Positions 34,907-45,560 of a stretch of DNA of 64,000 nucleotides are shown piece by piece. Each line of letters opens with the position of its first letter. Position 1 is the first letter of the stretch. The notes under the pieces were generated by a model. That model ran no database searches, had not been told where the DNA came from, and was given only the letters and a program-made list of their open reading frames with translations. The translations under genes and the position numbers were made by a program. The DNA is taken from positions 62,072,702 to 62,136,701 of the forward strand of contig NC_065881.2 in assembly GCF_932274485.2 (NCBI RefSeq), written 5' to 3'. The DNA is from Patella vulgata. Its lineage: Eukaryota; Mollusca; Gastropoda; Patellidae.

Positions 34907-35158
34907 CAGGGGTGTCTTTGAGGAAAAGTAGGCGTTCATATACATATAGATCAGTGTGCCGCGAAATTTTGAACGACACACTAAGATTATGAGAACATAG
35001 ATCGTTCTATGATGCGAAAAACCATGTGAACCCAATTGAGTATTCACTGGTGTCTACTGATAATTCAAATATTTTTCATATATATTTAACCGGGTGTGTC
35101 GCTATTTTTTCATGTGTTCCAAAGTGTGCCGTTGGCAAAAAAAGGTTGAGAACCACTA
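34907..35158. mobile_element. hAT-like non-autonomous remnant
   Basis: The left edge CAGGGGTGTC and right edge AAAGGTTGAGAACCACTA resemble hAT termini. Internally, GTGTGCCGCGAAATTTT and GTGTGCCG...AAAAAAAGG recur, a pattern I associate with hAT-derived non-autonomous repeats in animals. No 8-bp target duplication is visible, so the element is old or its edges are misplaced. It is non-coding. Confidence 0.55.
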
Positions 35159-35261
35159 ATATAGATGAACACCCCAACATACTAACCCTGTAATTGTGGA
35201 AAATAGATCATGCATTTTCATGCGTGCGCTGTATTTGAAATAACAAGAAACACCGTGTTAA

Positions 35262-35945
35262 TTAAAAACCTTTTTTTAATTTAAATCGGATAAAAATTGT
35301 GACTTCTTAAGAGTCTACAAGCTAAAAACTGGATTTATTCATACAATCAAGGGCCATAATCCAGGAAGTTACGGTCCGCTATGCTCGAATATCTAAGGTA
35401 CTGAGATCTTTGGGATATAAACATATATTTTCAGTTTCTTCAAAATCGGATAAAAATTGTGACCTCTCGAGGGTCCACAGCCTGTGTATTACTTTTACAC
35501 TATTTGCGTACGAGGAGCGGCCATTTTGTCGGGCAGTTTTGGTCCGATTTTCACGAAATTCGAACTCAACCGTCATTAGGGTGTAACGGTGATATATTTG
35601 AACAGTTTAAAAATTGTGACCTTACGAGGTACCACAAGCTGAAAACGCGATTTTTCGTACAATCAGGGGCCATAGTCCGGGAAATTGCAGTCCGGTCTGC
35701 GCGAATATCGAAAGGAACGAGATCTTTGGGTTAAAAACACGCATTTTAAGTTTCATCAAAATCGGATAAATATTGTGGCTTCGTATAATCAGGGGCCATA
35801 ATCCATGAAGTTACGTGCCAACATCAAAAAGAAACGCGATTTTTGGGAGATAAACCTATATTTCAAGTTTCATCAAAATCGGATAGACTGTCCACAAACA
35901 AATTGTGGACGGATAGGGGGTGGCGACAATATACGTCCACGTGAA
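35262..35945 (-). repeat. ~160-bp module repeat, about four modules
   Basis: Minus-strand copy of the family at 59,825. ATCGGATAAAAATTGTGAC recurs at about 160-bp spacing (near 35,285, 35,446, 35,605 and 35,763), each time followed by '...ccacaagctgaaaa...caggggccataatcc'. The end of the array carries CCACAAACAAATTGTGGAC and ACGTCCACGTGAAAAT, the mirror of the hairpin that opens the 59,825 copy. Confidence 0.85.
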
Positions 35946-35950
35946 AATAA

Positions 35951-36027
35951 ATGTCTAATTAATAATGTATATAACATTTAAGGCCTATAGAAAGACCTGC
36001 ACTAGGCAGATTTATCTCTTAGTACGT
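35951..36027 (+). mobile_element. TTAA MITE family A, right-end fragment
   Basis: It matches 'aatgtctaattaataatg', 'aggcctatagaaagacctgc' and 'ggcagatttatctctta' of the family's right part. The terminal CATAATGTATG is decayed. It directly abuts the module repeat. Confidence 0.75.
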
Positions 36028-36159
36028 ATATTTGTTGACTTTGTTTCGCTGACCACCTATGACAATTATATTGTATTGGCCGATGACTCCTTTGTAAGTT
36101 TTAGTAACTTTTGTCCGATCAGTTACTTTAGAGTAAAATTATATGTTTCAATCGGAGAG

Positions 36160-36262
36160 AAATGCGGTTGGACAGGCGACTCTATTATTTGTCATGTACA
36201 GGCAGGAAATCAAAACCAAGCTTATGATCTAAAGCGCGTGAAACATTCGTCCAATTCAGACA
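36160..36262 (-). mobile_element. Decayed SINE2 fragment
   Basis: GCGGTTGGACAGGCGACTCT, GTACAGGCAGGAAATCAAAA and 'cattcgtccaattcag' correspond to the middle and head of SINE2 in minus orientation, with substitutions. An AAGGGAGATAA motif lies just downstream (36,280). Confidence 0.65.
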
Positions 36263-36869
36263 GTTAAAAGTATATAGTTAAAGGGAGATAATTTATAATT
36301 TCATAAATATTTATACAGTACATGTATACAATATTCGAATACCGATTGATTGCTTCTATACTTAAACAATTATCCATAAATATTCATAGATGTTTTAAAT
36401 ATCAGTCTCGCGTGTTCCTTTATTTTAAAATTAGAAATTACTATAATTATTTCTTTACCAGTTGAAGTCACATTATCAACGCATTGATCTTGGCTTCACT
36501 TGCTATAGTAAGTGGCCGTTTCTGATTAGTTCCGTCCCCGTGGAACCGGTTCCTAATTTGACTTTTGTGAGGAAAACAAAAATAATATAGACTTTTTTTA
36601 GGAATCATACCCAAATTGTATCTCAGCTGCCTATGTTTTACGATATAACATAATTTTTCTGCTAGAGGAGCTCTCGTTGAAATGAACTATACATCCCAGA
36701 AAAGCTTATTTTGTGCCCATTTGAATGATGTTAAAGTTACGGATTTAATAAAAGGAAAGTAGACCAATGAAACAATAAACAAAATAATTGGTATTACCGT
36801 TGTTTTAAGAACATGCATAACAGAATGATTTAATTTCCCCCGCAATATTATTTAAGCTTTTAACAGACA

Positions 36870-37400
36870 ATAGACAACCACCTTGTCATGATTGAATATA
36901 GCTCCGTGAATAACACCTTGTTTTGATTGAATATAACTCCATGGATATGATTAAATATAACTCCGTGAATATCACCATGTCATATGATTAAATATATATC
37001 CGTGGATATAACCGTGTCATGATTGAATATGGCTCCGTGGATATAACCATGGCATGATTTAATATAGCTCCGTTGATATAATCTTGTCATGATTCAATGT
37101 AGCTGCGTGGATATAACCTTGTCATAATTGAAATATAGCTCTGTCGATATCACCTTGTCATGGTTAAATAGCTGCGTGGATATCACCTAGTCATGATTTG
37201 ATATAGCGCGTGGATCTCACCTGGTCATAATTGAATATAGCTCCATGGACATCATCATTTCATGTGGATATCACCGTGTCATGATTGAATATAGCAACTT
37301 GGATATTACCATGACATGTGGATATGAACATGTCATGACTGAATATAGCTCCGTGGATATTACCATGGCATGATTAAATATAACTTCTTGCTTGGATATC
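36870..37400. repeat. Minisatellite, ~36-bp unit, about 14 units
   Basis: The consensus runs ATTGAATATAGCTCCGTG then GATATCACCTTGTCATG. I count about 14 recognisable units with substitutions and small indels. The 111-codon frame starting at 37,370 begins inside the last unit and is not supported as a gene. Confidence 0.9.
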
Positions 37401-37559
37401 ACCTTGCATATAGTGATTGTCATCGATCGCCAAAAGATGTTTCGATTTCTTCATTGTCATGTGTTATTTTAATGTCTGAGGGTATGCACAGTTGTGTCTT
37501 CGATGTTCCTACCAGTTGCCCGATGGCTCAAGATGAAGTATCGACCCTCGAGAGCAGAA

Positions 37560-38110
37560 TTTATGACACCCAGTGTACTAGAGCGGTTTTTTGCGCCGAT
37601 CGGGGGAGGGGGCGGGGGCATTGTCTATGTTGGGGTGGGCAATGCCTTGAAATGTTAAGAAATTCGACAATATTCAAATACAATGATGATGATCTTATAG
37701 ATTAATAATACAATAATTTCTAGCACTGTACGTCTCTAAATACAGGTATAGAGTGTCACTTGGCGGGGCGGTGATGGAGGACTGCGAGGGACCCAAAATA
37801 TATAGTGGAGACAAAATTTGCATGGCTCGAAAGTAGTCTTGATGATCATCTTAAAAGGTTAGTAAAGCAATAATTTATAGCACTGTTCATCTTTAAAAAC
37901 AAGTGTTCTGCTTTTGTAATGGAGGTACTGGAGGTACTGAATATGGGTGTGCGTAACCGACGAGGGTGACAATGCCTAGAATTGGCGGAAAATAAGATAA
38001 CGTTGATATGAATGATAATCATTCTGTAGATATGTGTATAGGATACCCGTGGACAACAGTTTTGCTTTGCGGGGAATGAGAATGGGGTGTTGAGGGTTCA
38101 AAATGTCATT
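37560..38110. repeat. Degenerate tandem repeat, ~165-bp period
   Basis: Three diverged units share CAATGCCTTGAAA/CAATGCCTAGAAT-type and 'gatgatcatctt' blocks, followed by 'caataatttctagcactgt' (37,710 and 37,870), at spacings near 165 bp. It directly precedes the 1,494-bp triplication. Confidence 0.6.
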
Positions 38111-38216
38111 TTGGAGAAAAACCACGTGGTGCTAGAAAATGGTATTCTACTCTATTTTATTTTCAATATACTTAACAGATAATAAATGTCTTAAGGGTTC
38201 TTATTTGTATTTATAA

Positions 38217-39710
38217 TCACATTTCCAACCAATTTTTGACATATGACCCACCCCTACCCCCGTATTCCAGACAAGCCCCCACCCCACACACGCCTGATAT
38301 CACCCATAATCGAAATCTACGTGAACACTGCAATACAAAAACTTGATCTCATAAATTATCCTCTTGGTTGGCGATACCCCCTTAGGCCACCGGGCAACAG
38401 GACGTGCTAGAAATCTGGAGTGAGCCGTGGTAAAAATAAATAATCAAGATGTGCTACAATGTAATGGGCTTGGCTTCTGTCCTTCAATCTTTATTGGGGA
38501 GTAAATAGGATTAACTATTTTCCTTTCAATGTTGCTGTGCATGCAACCACATTCCATTTCAGTGTGCCCAGCAAAATATTAACGTTGGTTGGAATGCGCA
38601 CACTGGAGTCAGGCAAAAGCATATATCAGCATTATATTATTGTCTACGTCATATATAGCTTATAGACAGTTTCCTATTTTCACCAAAACCATAACATTTT
38701 GGGGCAAATTCCATTAGGTAATAGTCATTGAGGCTGATGGTTATACACCAACAACCTCAACTCTGAACAAAATTTCAGTTTTTGTTTTAGCGTCACCATA
38801 TATGGTAAATCCTTATTTAACTATTCGCTTGCAAGCAGGGGCCTTTAGTTGGTGGAATCCGGATAACCGGAAGAAAACCCAGGAGGTTAGGTAAGCGATA
38901 CAAACCATATAATGACAGAACATATAATACCTCAAGCGAACGCGCTCCTACTATTGTCGTCAATAATAGTAGAACACTCTATCAGACAGTTCTAGCAAAT
39001 TTATCACATGATCAGTTTTTGTGATCTCGTGGAAGTCAGTTCTCCTTTTGAATAGTCGGTTTCGAATTGATATCTCTGACAAAAGTTATCAGTGAGCTGA
39101 AAATAGTCAGTTTAGCTGTTACCGATCTGTATTTCAGATGTAACAATAACGAATTTCCCTTTTCTGCGTCTCTCCCAGAAGACTATAAGGACACAGATCA
39201 CCAAATATACCTACGCCTTCACCCGTTTGCATGGCGATCTTTGTTGACTTTCTGATGTAGAGTCGAAGAAACGGGTTTGAATATACATTTTTAGCCAGGT
39301 TTTGGTGAATATTTATGATTTTAAGGCGGAAGGATAAGCGAGTTGAGAGCTTGGTTAGGTTGAAATATAGGGCGGACAGTTAAGTGTTTACTTGTATACT
39401 ATTTCAAGTTTGTGTATCTCAAGTTTTCCATGATAAACCTCATAGCCGCTTTTGAGTAAGAAGATGCCACATGTTGCTTAGTCTCGGTCACCCAGAACCT
39501 CCTAGACTACATGTTGCTCCATCTGTGGTAGAAATTGCTCAACCCCACGAAATTTTGGGAAAAAATTAGACGAGAATTAACATTAAAGTTAATCATTCCC
39601 GATTTTGGCGATCTGTAGCCATATAGAAACGTATCTTGGTGCGACTCCAGCTAAACTGGACAGTGGTTATCTCCCCTGTATTATAAGAGATGGTATAGTT
39701 TTGTTTTGCA
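38217..39710 (+). repeat. 1,494-bp tandem unit, copy 1
   Basis: First of three head-to-tail copies. The unit starts TCACATTTCCAACCAATTTT and ends TATAGTTTTGTTTTGCA. It includes a decayed SINE2, a C-rich stretch and a GGTTATCTCCCCTG motif. The 62-codon frames repeated in it begin with TTG or span the junctions and are not genes. Confidence 0.97.
38819..38951 (-). mobile_element. Decayed SINE2 inside the tandem unit (copy 1)
   Basis: TTCGCTTGCAAGCAGGGGCC, GGAAGAAAACCCAGGAGGTT and AAGCGAACGCGCTCC match SINE2 in minus orientation. The same fragment recurs at 40,313 and 41,807 in the other units, so the insertion predates the triplication. Confidence 0.7.
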
Positions 39711-41204
39711 TCACATTTCCAACCAATTTTTGACATATGACCCACCCCTACCCCCGTATTCCAGACAAGCCCCCACCCCACACACGCCTGATATCACCCA
39801 TAATCGAAATCTACGTGAACACTGCAATACAAAAACTTGATCTCATAAATTATCCTCTTGGTTGGCGATACCCCCTTAGGCCACCGGGCAACAGGACGTG
39901 CTAGAAATCTGGAGTGAGCCGTGGTAAAAATAAATAATCAAGATGTGCTACAATGTAATGGGCTTGGCTTCTGTCCTTCAATCTTTATTGGGGAGTAAAT
40001 AGGATTAACTATTTTCCTTTCAATGTTGCTGTGCATGCAACCACATTCCATTTCAGTGTGCCCAGCAAAATATTAACGTTGGTTGGAATGCGCACACTGG
40101 AGTCAGGCAAAAGCATATATCAGCATTATATTATTGTCTACGTCATATATAGCTTATAGACAGTTTCCTATTTTCACCAAAACCATAACATTTTGGGGCA
40201 AATTCCATTAGGTAATAGTCATTGAGGCTGATGGTTATACACCAACAACCTCAACTCTGAACAAAATTTCAGTTTTTGTTTTAGCGTCACCATATATGGT
40301 AAATCCTTATTTAACTATTCGCTTGCAAGCAGGGGCCTTTAGTTGGTGGAATCCGGATAACCGGAAGAAAACCCAGGAGGTTAGGTAAGCGATACAAACC
40401 ATATAATGACAGAACATATAATACCTCAAGCGAACGCGCTCCTACTATTGTCGTCAATAATAGTAGAACACTCTATCAGACAGTTCTAGCAAATTTATCA
40501 CATGATCAGTTTTTGTGATCTCGTGGAAGTCAGTTCTCCTTTTGAATAGTCGGTTTCGAATCGATATCTCTGACAAAAGTTATCAGTGAGCTGAAAATAG
40601 TCAGTTTAGCTGTTACCGATCTGTATTTCAGATGTAACAATAACGAATTTCCCTTTTCTGCGTCTCTCCCAGAAGACTATAAGGACACAGATCACCAAAT
40701 ATACCTACGCCTTCACCCGTTTGCATGGCGATCTTTGTTGACTTTCTGATGTAGAGTCGAAGAAACGGGTTTGAATATACATTTTTAGCCAGGTTTTGGT
40801 GAATATTTATGATTTTAAGGCGGAAGGATAAGCGAGTTGAGAGCTTGGTTAGGTTGAAATATAGGGCGGACAGTTAAGTGTTTACTTGTATACTATTTCA
40901 AGTTTGTGTATCTCAAGTTTTCCATGATAAACCTCATAGCCGCTTTTGAGTAAGAAGATGCCACATGTTGCTTAGTCTCGGTCACCCAGAACCTCCTAGA
41001 CTACATGTTGCTCCATCTGTGGTAGAAATTGCTCAACCCCACGAAATTTTGGGAAAAAATTAGACGAGAATTAACATTAAAGTTAATCATTCCCGATTTT
41101 GGCGATCTGTAGCCATATAGAAACGTATCTTGGTGCGACTCCAGCTAAACTGGACAGTGGTTATCTCCCCTGTATTATAAGAGATGGTATAGTTTTGTTT
41201 TGCA
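39711..41204 (+). repeat. 1,494-bp tandem unit, copy 2
   Basis: It is collinear and nearly identical with copy 1; a T-to-C change in TTCGAATCGATATC is the main difference noticed. The junction with copy 1 has no obvious shared bases with the outer flanks. Confidence 0.97.
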
Positions 41205-42697
41205 TCACATTTCCAACCAATTTTTGACATATGACCCACCCCTACCCCCGTATTCCAGACAAGCCCCCACCCCACACACGCCTGATATCACCCATAATCG
41301 AAATCTACGTGAACACTGCAATACAAAAACTTGATCTCATAAATTATCCTCTTGGTTGGCGATACCCCCTTAGGCCACCGGGCAACAGGACGTGCTAGAA
41401 ATCTGGAGTGAGCCGTGGTAAAAATAAATAATCAAGATGTGCTACAATGTAATGGGCTTGGCTTCTGTCCTTCAATCTTTATTGGGGAGTAAATAGGATT
41501 AACTATTTTCCTTTCAATGTTGCTGTGCATGCAACCACATTCCATTTCAGTGTGCCCAGCAAAATATTAACGTTGGTTGGAATGCGCACACTGGAGTCAG
41601 GCAAAAGCATATATCAGCATTATATTATTGTCTACGTCATATATAGCTTATAGACAGTTTCCTATTTTCACCAAAACCATAACATTTTGGGGCAAATTCC
41701 ATTAGGTAATAGTCATTGAGGCTGATGGTTATACACCAACAACCTCAACTCTGAACAAAATTTCAGTTTTTGTTTTAGCGTCACCATATATGGTAAATCC
41801 TTATTTAACTATTCGCTTGCAAGCAGGGGCCTTTAGTTGGTGGAATCCGGATAACCGGAAGAAAACCCAGGAGGTTAGGTAAGCGATACAAACCATATAA
41901 TGACAGAACATATAATACCTCAAGCGAACGCGCTCCTACTATTGTCGTCAATAATAGTAGAACACTCTATCAGACAGTTCTAGCAAATTTATCACATGAT
42001 CAGTTTTTGTGATCTCGTGGAAGTCAGTTCTCCTTTTGAATAGTCGGTTTCGAATTGATATCTCTGACAAAAGTTATCAGTGAGCTGAAAATAGTCAGTT
42101 TAGCTGTTACCGATCTGTATTTCAGATGTAACAATAACGAATTTCCCTTTTCTGCGTCTCTCCCAGAAGACTATAAGGACACAGATCACCAAATATACCT
42201 ACGCCTTCACCCGTTTGCATGGCGATCTTTGTTGACTTTCTGATGTAGAGTCGAAGAAACGGGTTTGAATATACATTTTAGCCAGGTTTTGGTGAATATT
42301 TATGATTTTAAGGCGGAAGGATAAGCGAGTTGAGAGCTTGGTTAGGTTGAAATATAGGGCGGACAGTTAAGTGTTTACTTGTATACTATTTCAAGTTTGT
42401 GTATCTCAAGTTTTCCATGATAAACCTCATAGCCGCTTTTGAGTAAGAAGATGCCACATGTTGCTTAGTCTCGGTCACCCAGAACCTCCTAGACTACATG
42501 TTGCTCCATCTGTGGTAGAAATTGCTCAACCCCACGAAATTTTGGGAAAAAATTAGACGAGAATTAACATTAAAGTTAATCATTCCCGATTTTGGCGATC
42601 TGTAGCCATATAGAAACGTATCTTGGTGCGACTCCAGCTAAACTGGACAGTGGTTATCTCCCCTGTATTATAAGAGATGGTATAGTTTTGTTTTGCA
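41205..42697 (+). repeat. 1,494-bp tandem unit, copy 3
   Basis: It is one base shorter (a T lost in the ACATTTTTAGCC run near 42,276). It ends at TTGTTTTGCA, after which unique sequence (AAGTTAAATGC) begins. Confidence 0.97.
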
Positions 42698-42839
42698 AAG
42701 TTAAATGCTAATCAGATAGTACTTCAATAAGCAAACCTGTCAATTTATCTTCAAAACAACGATTGATTATTGTTAAATTTTACATTTCTGCCACACTCAA
42801 CTACAATAACAATTATCGAAGCGATAATAGCCGACCTTT

Positions 42840-42900
42840 TCCGCCATTTAAAACAGGATAGGTCTGACGTTTAAACGTCACGAAGGCGGGGCTAAATATA
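42840..42900. promoter_or_regulatory. Promoter-like cluster around a 16-bp palindrome
   Basis: A perfect palindrome, TGACGTTTAAACGTCA (42,865-42,880, two CRE half-sites), is followed by AAGGCGGGGCTAAATATA. That is a GC-box-like element next to a TATA-like sequence, with CCAATC further on (about 42,917). The order of elements is suggestive, but no downstream gene is recognised. The 63-codon frame starting at 42,900 begins too close to the TATA-like site to be its product. Confidence 0.3.
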
Positions 42901-43091
42901 TGTCGTGGTCAACAGCCAATCAAGATACGGAACATAAAACCACAAGTAGGGGGGTGCGCATGACTAATGCATCGTACGAATGTCCATATCTGCAGATAAA
43001 CGAAGGTCGTTTTACTAAATTGAATTGTCTGCGATATCACCTCGGTGGAAGCGGACGTAAAATACAACTAACCCATCATCAACTAAATTGA

Positions 43092-43971
43092 ACCGGGCAT
43101 GTTTAACATTGGACTTGGCATATGTTTATTAGTCCTAAGCGTATAAAATTAACTTATATGTAACATGTTACATGCATTGATAAAGAAATTAAGTTTGCCG
43201 TGTGAAACTATACAAGGCACCCAACCATGGTACTTCTTTAGGAACAGTCTCTGATCGGACGCTGTCCGCTGACCGTTCCTATCCGTCCCTATATAGCTGC
43301 AATATGAAAATACCGCGTCTCCCCACCAATCGTAACTGAAAACAAACACATTAAAAATATCTCAACGTTTTTAACAACGTTCTCGTGGACAGAAAATGGT
43401 AAAACTACGTGAACCCCACAAACGAGAAGTGGTATCAGAGAAATAGTAATCATATAACTTATAACCAGAGCAACAGTTTGTAAGCCTACCTGGGTTCTAG
43501 CCTTGTAAACTCTTAAATTAATCAAGTAAAAAGAAGGTATACCCTTCTGCGCAATCAATGGTTTGGACCTTGATTTCAGTATTGCAAAAGGTAACTCACA
43601 CTTAAGGATATGTTATAGATATGCATGTTTTACACATATCCAAAATTTATATTATTTCATGAAACATTAACAAGATTATGGATAATGGAAATTTTGAATG
43701 ATTCGATATGGTTGCGTATTTTTCATAATGCAAGCAAATTTTATGTTGAAATATATCATTTAATAAGATATAAAGTATAGTAAAAAGATATATATATATA
43801 TATGTCGCCGTCGGTAAGTTTATTTGGTAGCTTGGCCTTTGGTCCGTGTTTGTAATCGTTTCATGCTCATTGATGAAAAAGTATGTTTTGTTGAGAGATG
43901 CACTCTTACAACCCGGATATTTTCCTTAATTTTCATTCAATTATATTGAATTGTTATATATGAGGGTAACA
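43092..43971. other. Unassigned DNA
   Basis: A short (TA)n tract lies at about 43,788-43,802. No gene, SINE or MITE copy was recognised. Minus-strand frames near 43,289-43,558 show no motif. Confidence 0.4.
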
Positions 43972-43975
43972 TTAA

Positions 43976-44184
43976 AGGCTCGACGCGTCATTTAACGCTA
44001 TATGAATCTATTCCAAACTACAATGTTGTGAAAGTTGAAATATAAGTCCAAAAATGCTTCAATTTCTTTTATAATATTTACAAAGTTATCATGAATTGAA
44101 ATTCCATCCGTCGATCCTGATCGACCGTAACAAGGCGCCGCCATCTTTTATCTAGAGCGAAAATGCAAATGACGCGTCGAGCCT
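43976..44184. mobile_element. TTAA MITE family C, 209 bp
   Basis: The terminal inverted repeats AGGCTCGACGCGTCATTT (43,976-43,993) and the exact complement (44,167-44,184) are perfect over 18 bp. TTAA flanks both ends (43,972-43,975 and 44,185-44,188). The interior has GATCGACCGTAACAAGGCGC and no ORF. The AGG start resembles family B, but the internal sequence does not. Confidence 0.92.
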
Positions 44185-44262
44185 TTAAGTATAGTTAGTA
44201 TAGGTTAATGAACATACAGGAAAGGCAACATTATCTAGAACATCGGATGGCACTTCCAAGTA

Positions 44263-45560
44263 TAAGAAGATAGTGATTATGCAGATGTAGACGATGATAA
44301 TAAAATTGTAGAAGATGATACTAAGGATGAAGAGGATAATAGAGATGATATAGATGCTGAAAATAATAATTGACGATACAGATGTAAAAAATAATAATTG
44401 ACGATACGGGTATAGAAGATGATAATTGATGATACAGATGTAGAGGATAATGATGATGCAGATGTATAAGACGTAGAAGATGATACATATGTGGAAGATG
44501 ATAATGAATCAGGTGTATAAGATGATTCAGAAGTACAAGATTATAATGGTGACACAGATGTAGAAGATGATAATATTGATGTAGAAGATGATAGTGATGA
44601 TACAGATGTAGAAAATAATAATTGACGGTACGGATGTAGAAGATGATAATTGATGATACAGATATAGAAGACGTAGAAGATGTCACAACTGTGGAAGACG
44701 ATAATGATGATACTGATGTATAAGATGAAAATAATGACACAGCTGTATAAAATGATGATTGATGATACAGATGTAGAAAATGATAATGGTGATACAAATG
44801 TAGACGATGATGCTATGGATGTAGATGATAATAGCGATGTTTTAAATGCAGAAAATAATAATTAATGATATATGTAGAAGATAATAGTGATGATACAGAT
44901 GTAGAAGACGTAGAGGGTGATACAGATGTGGAAGATGATAATTGAAGACGATAATGACGTGGAAGATGATAATGATGATATAGAAGTATAAGAATGATGA
45001 AACAGATATAGAAGATGACAATGATGATACGGATGTAGAAGATGATAATTGATATTACAGATGTGGGAGATGATAATTGATGATACAGATGTAGAAGATG
45101 ATAATTGATGATGCACGAGTAAAGATGATAGTGATGATACAGATATAGAAGATAATAATGGTGATACAGATATAAGATGATACAGATAATGATGATACAG
45201 ATAATGATGATAATGATGTAGAAGATAATAATGATGATACAGATGTAGAAGAGGATACAGGCAAGGACGATGATAATGATGATAGAGTTGTAGAAGATGA
45301 TAATGATGATACAGATGTATACGTTGATACTTGATGATACAGGTGTATAAGATAATGATTGGTATTACAACTGATATAAGATGATAATGATGATACATAA
45401 TAGTAGATGATAATGATGATATATATGTAAAAGATGATAATATTGATGTAGAAGATGATAGTGGTGATACAGATGTAGAAGATGATAATGGTGATATAGG
45501 TGTAGAAGATGATAATTAAAGTTACGGATTATACAAATGATAATTATGATGAACTTGGCA
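44263..45560. repeat. GAT-rich minisatellite, ~1.3 kb
   Basis: Variants of GATGATACAGATGTAGAA plus GATGATAAT recur dozens of times in units that are multiples of 3 bp (often 27 bp). In one plus frame this reads Asp/Glu/Val/Thr/Asn-rich (DDTDVEDDN), but TGA and TAA occur often. The long minus-strand frames (His/Tyr/Leu/Ser) are effects of the repeat. It is either a non-coding satellite or a decayed acidic coding repeat. Confidence 0.9.

Noticed and set aside
37370-37705. 111-codon frame after the 36-bp minisatellite
   Set aside because: Its ATG lies in the last repeat unit, and the product shows no domain, signal or splice support.
39067-39255. 62-codon frame repeated in the 1,494-bp units
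   Set aside because: It starts with TTG and has no motif; a single change in copy 2 removes that start. It is repeated only because the DNA is.
38217-42697. CRISPR-like or regularly spaced repeat
   Set aside because: The array is a simple tandem repeat of 1.5-kb units with no spacers and no associated genes.
44321-45398. Long His/Tyr/Leu/Ser-rich minus-strand frames (158 and 178 codons)
   Set aside because: They are the complement of the GAT-rich minisatellite; the repeat alone keeps the frame open.
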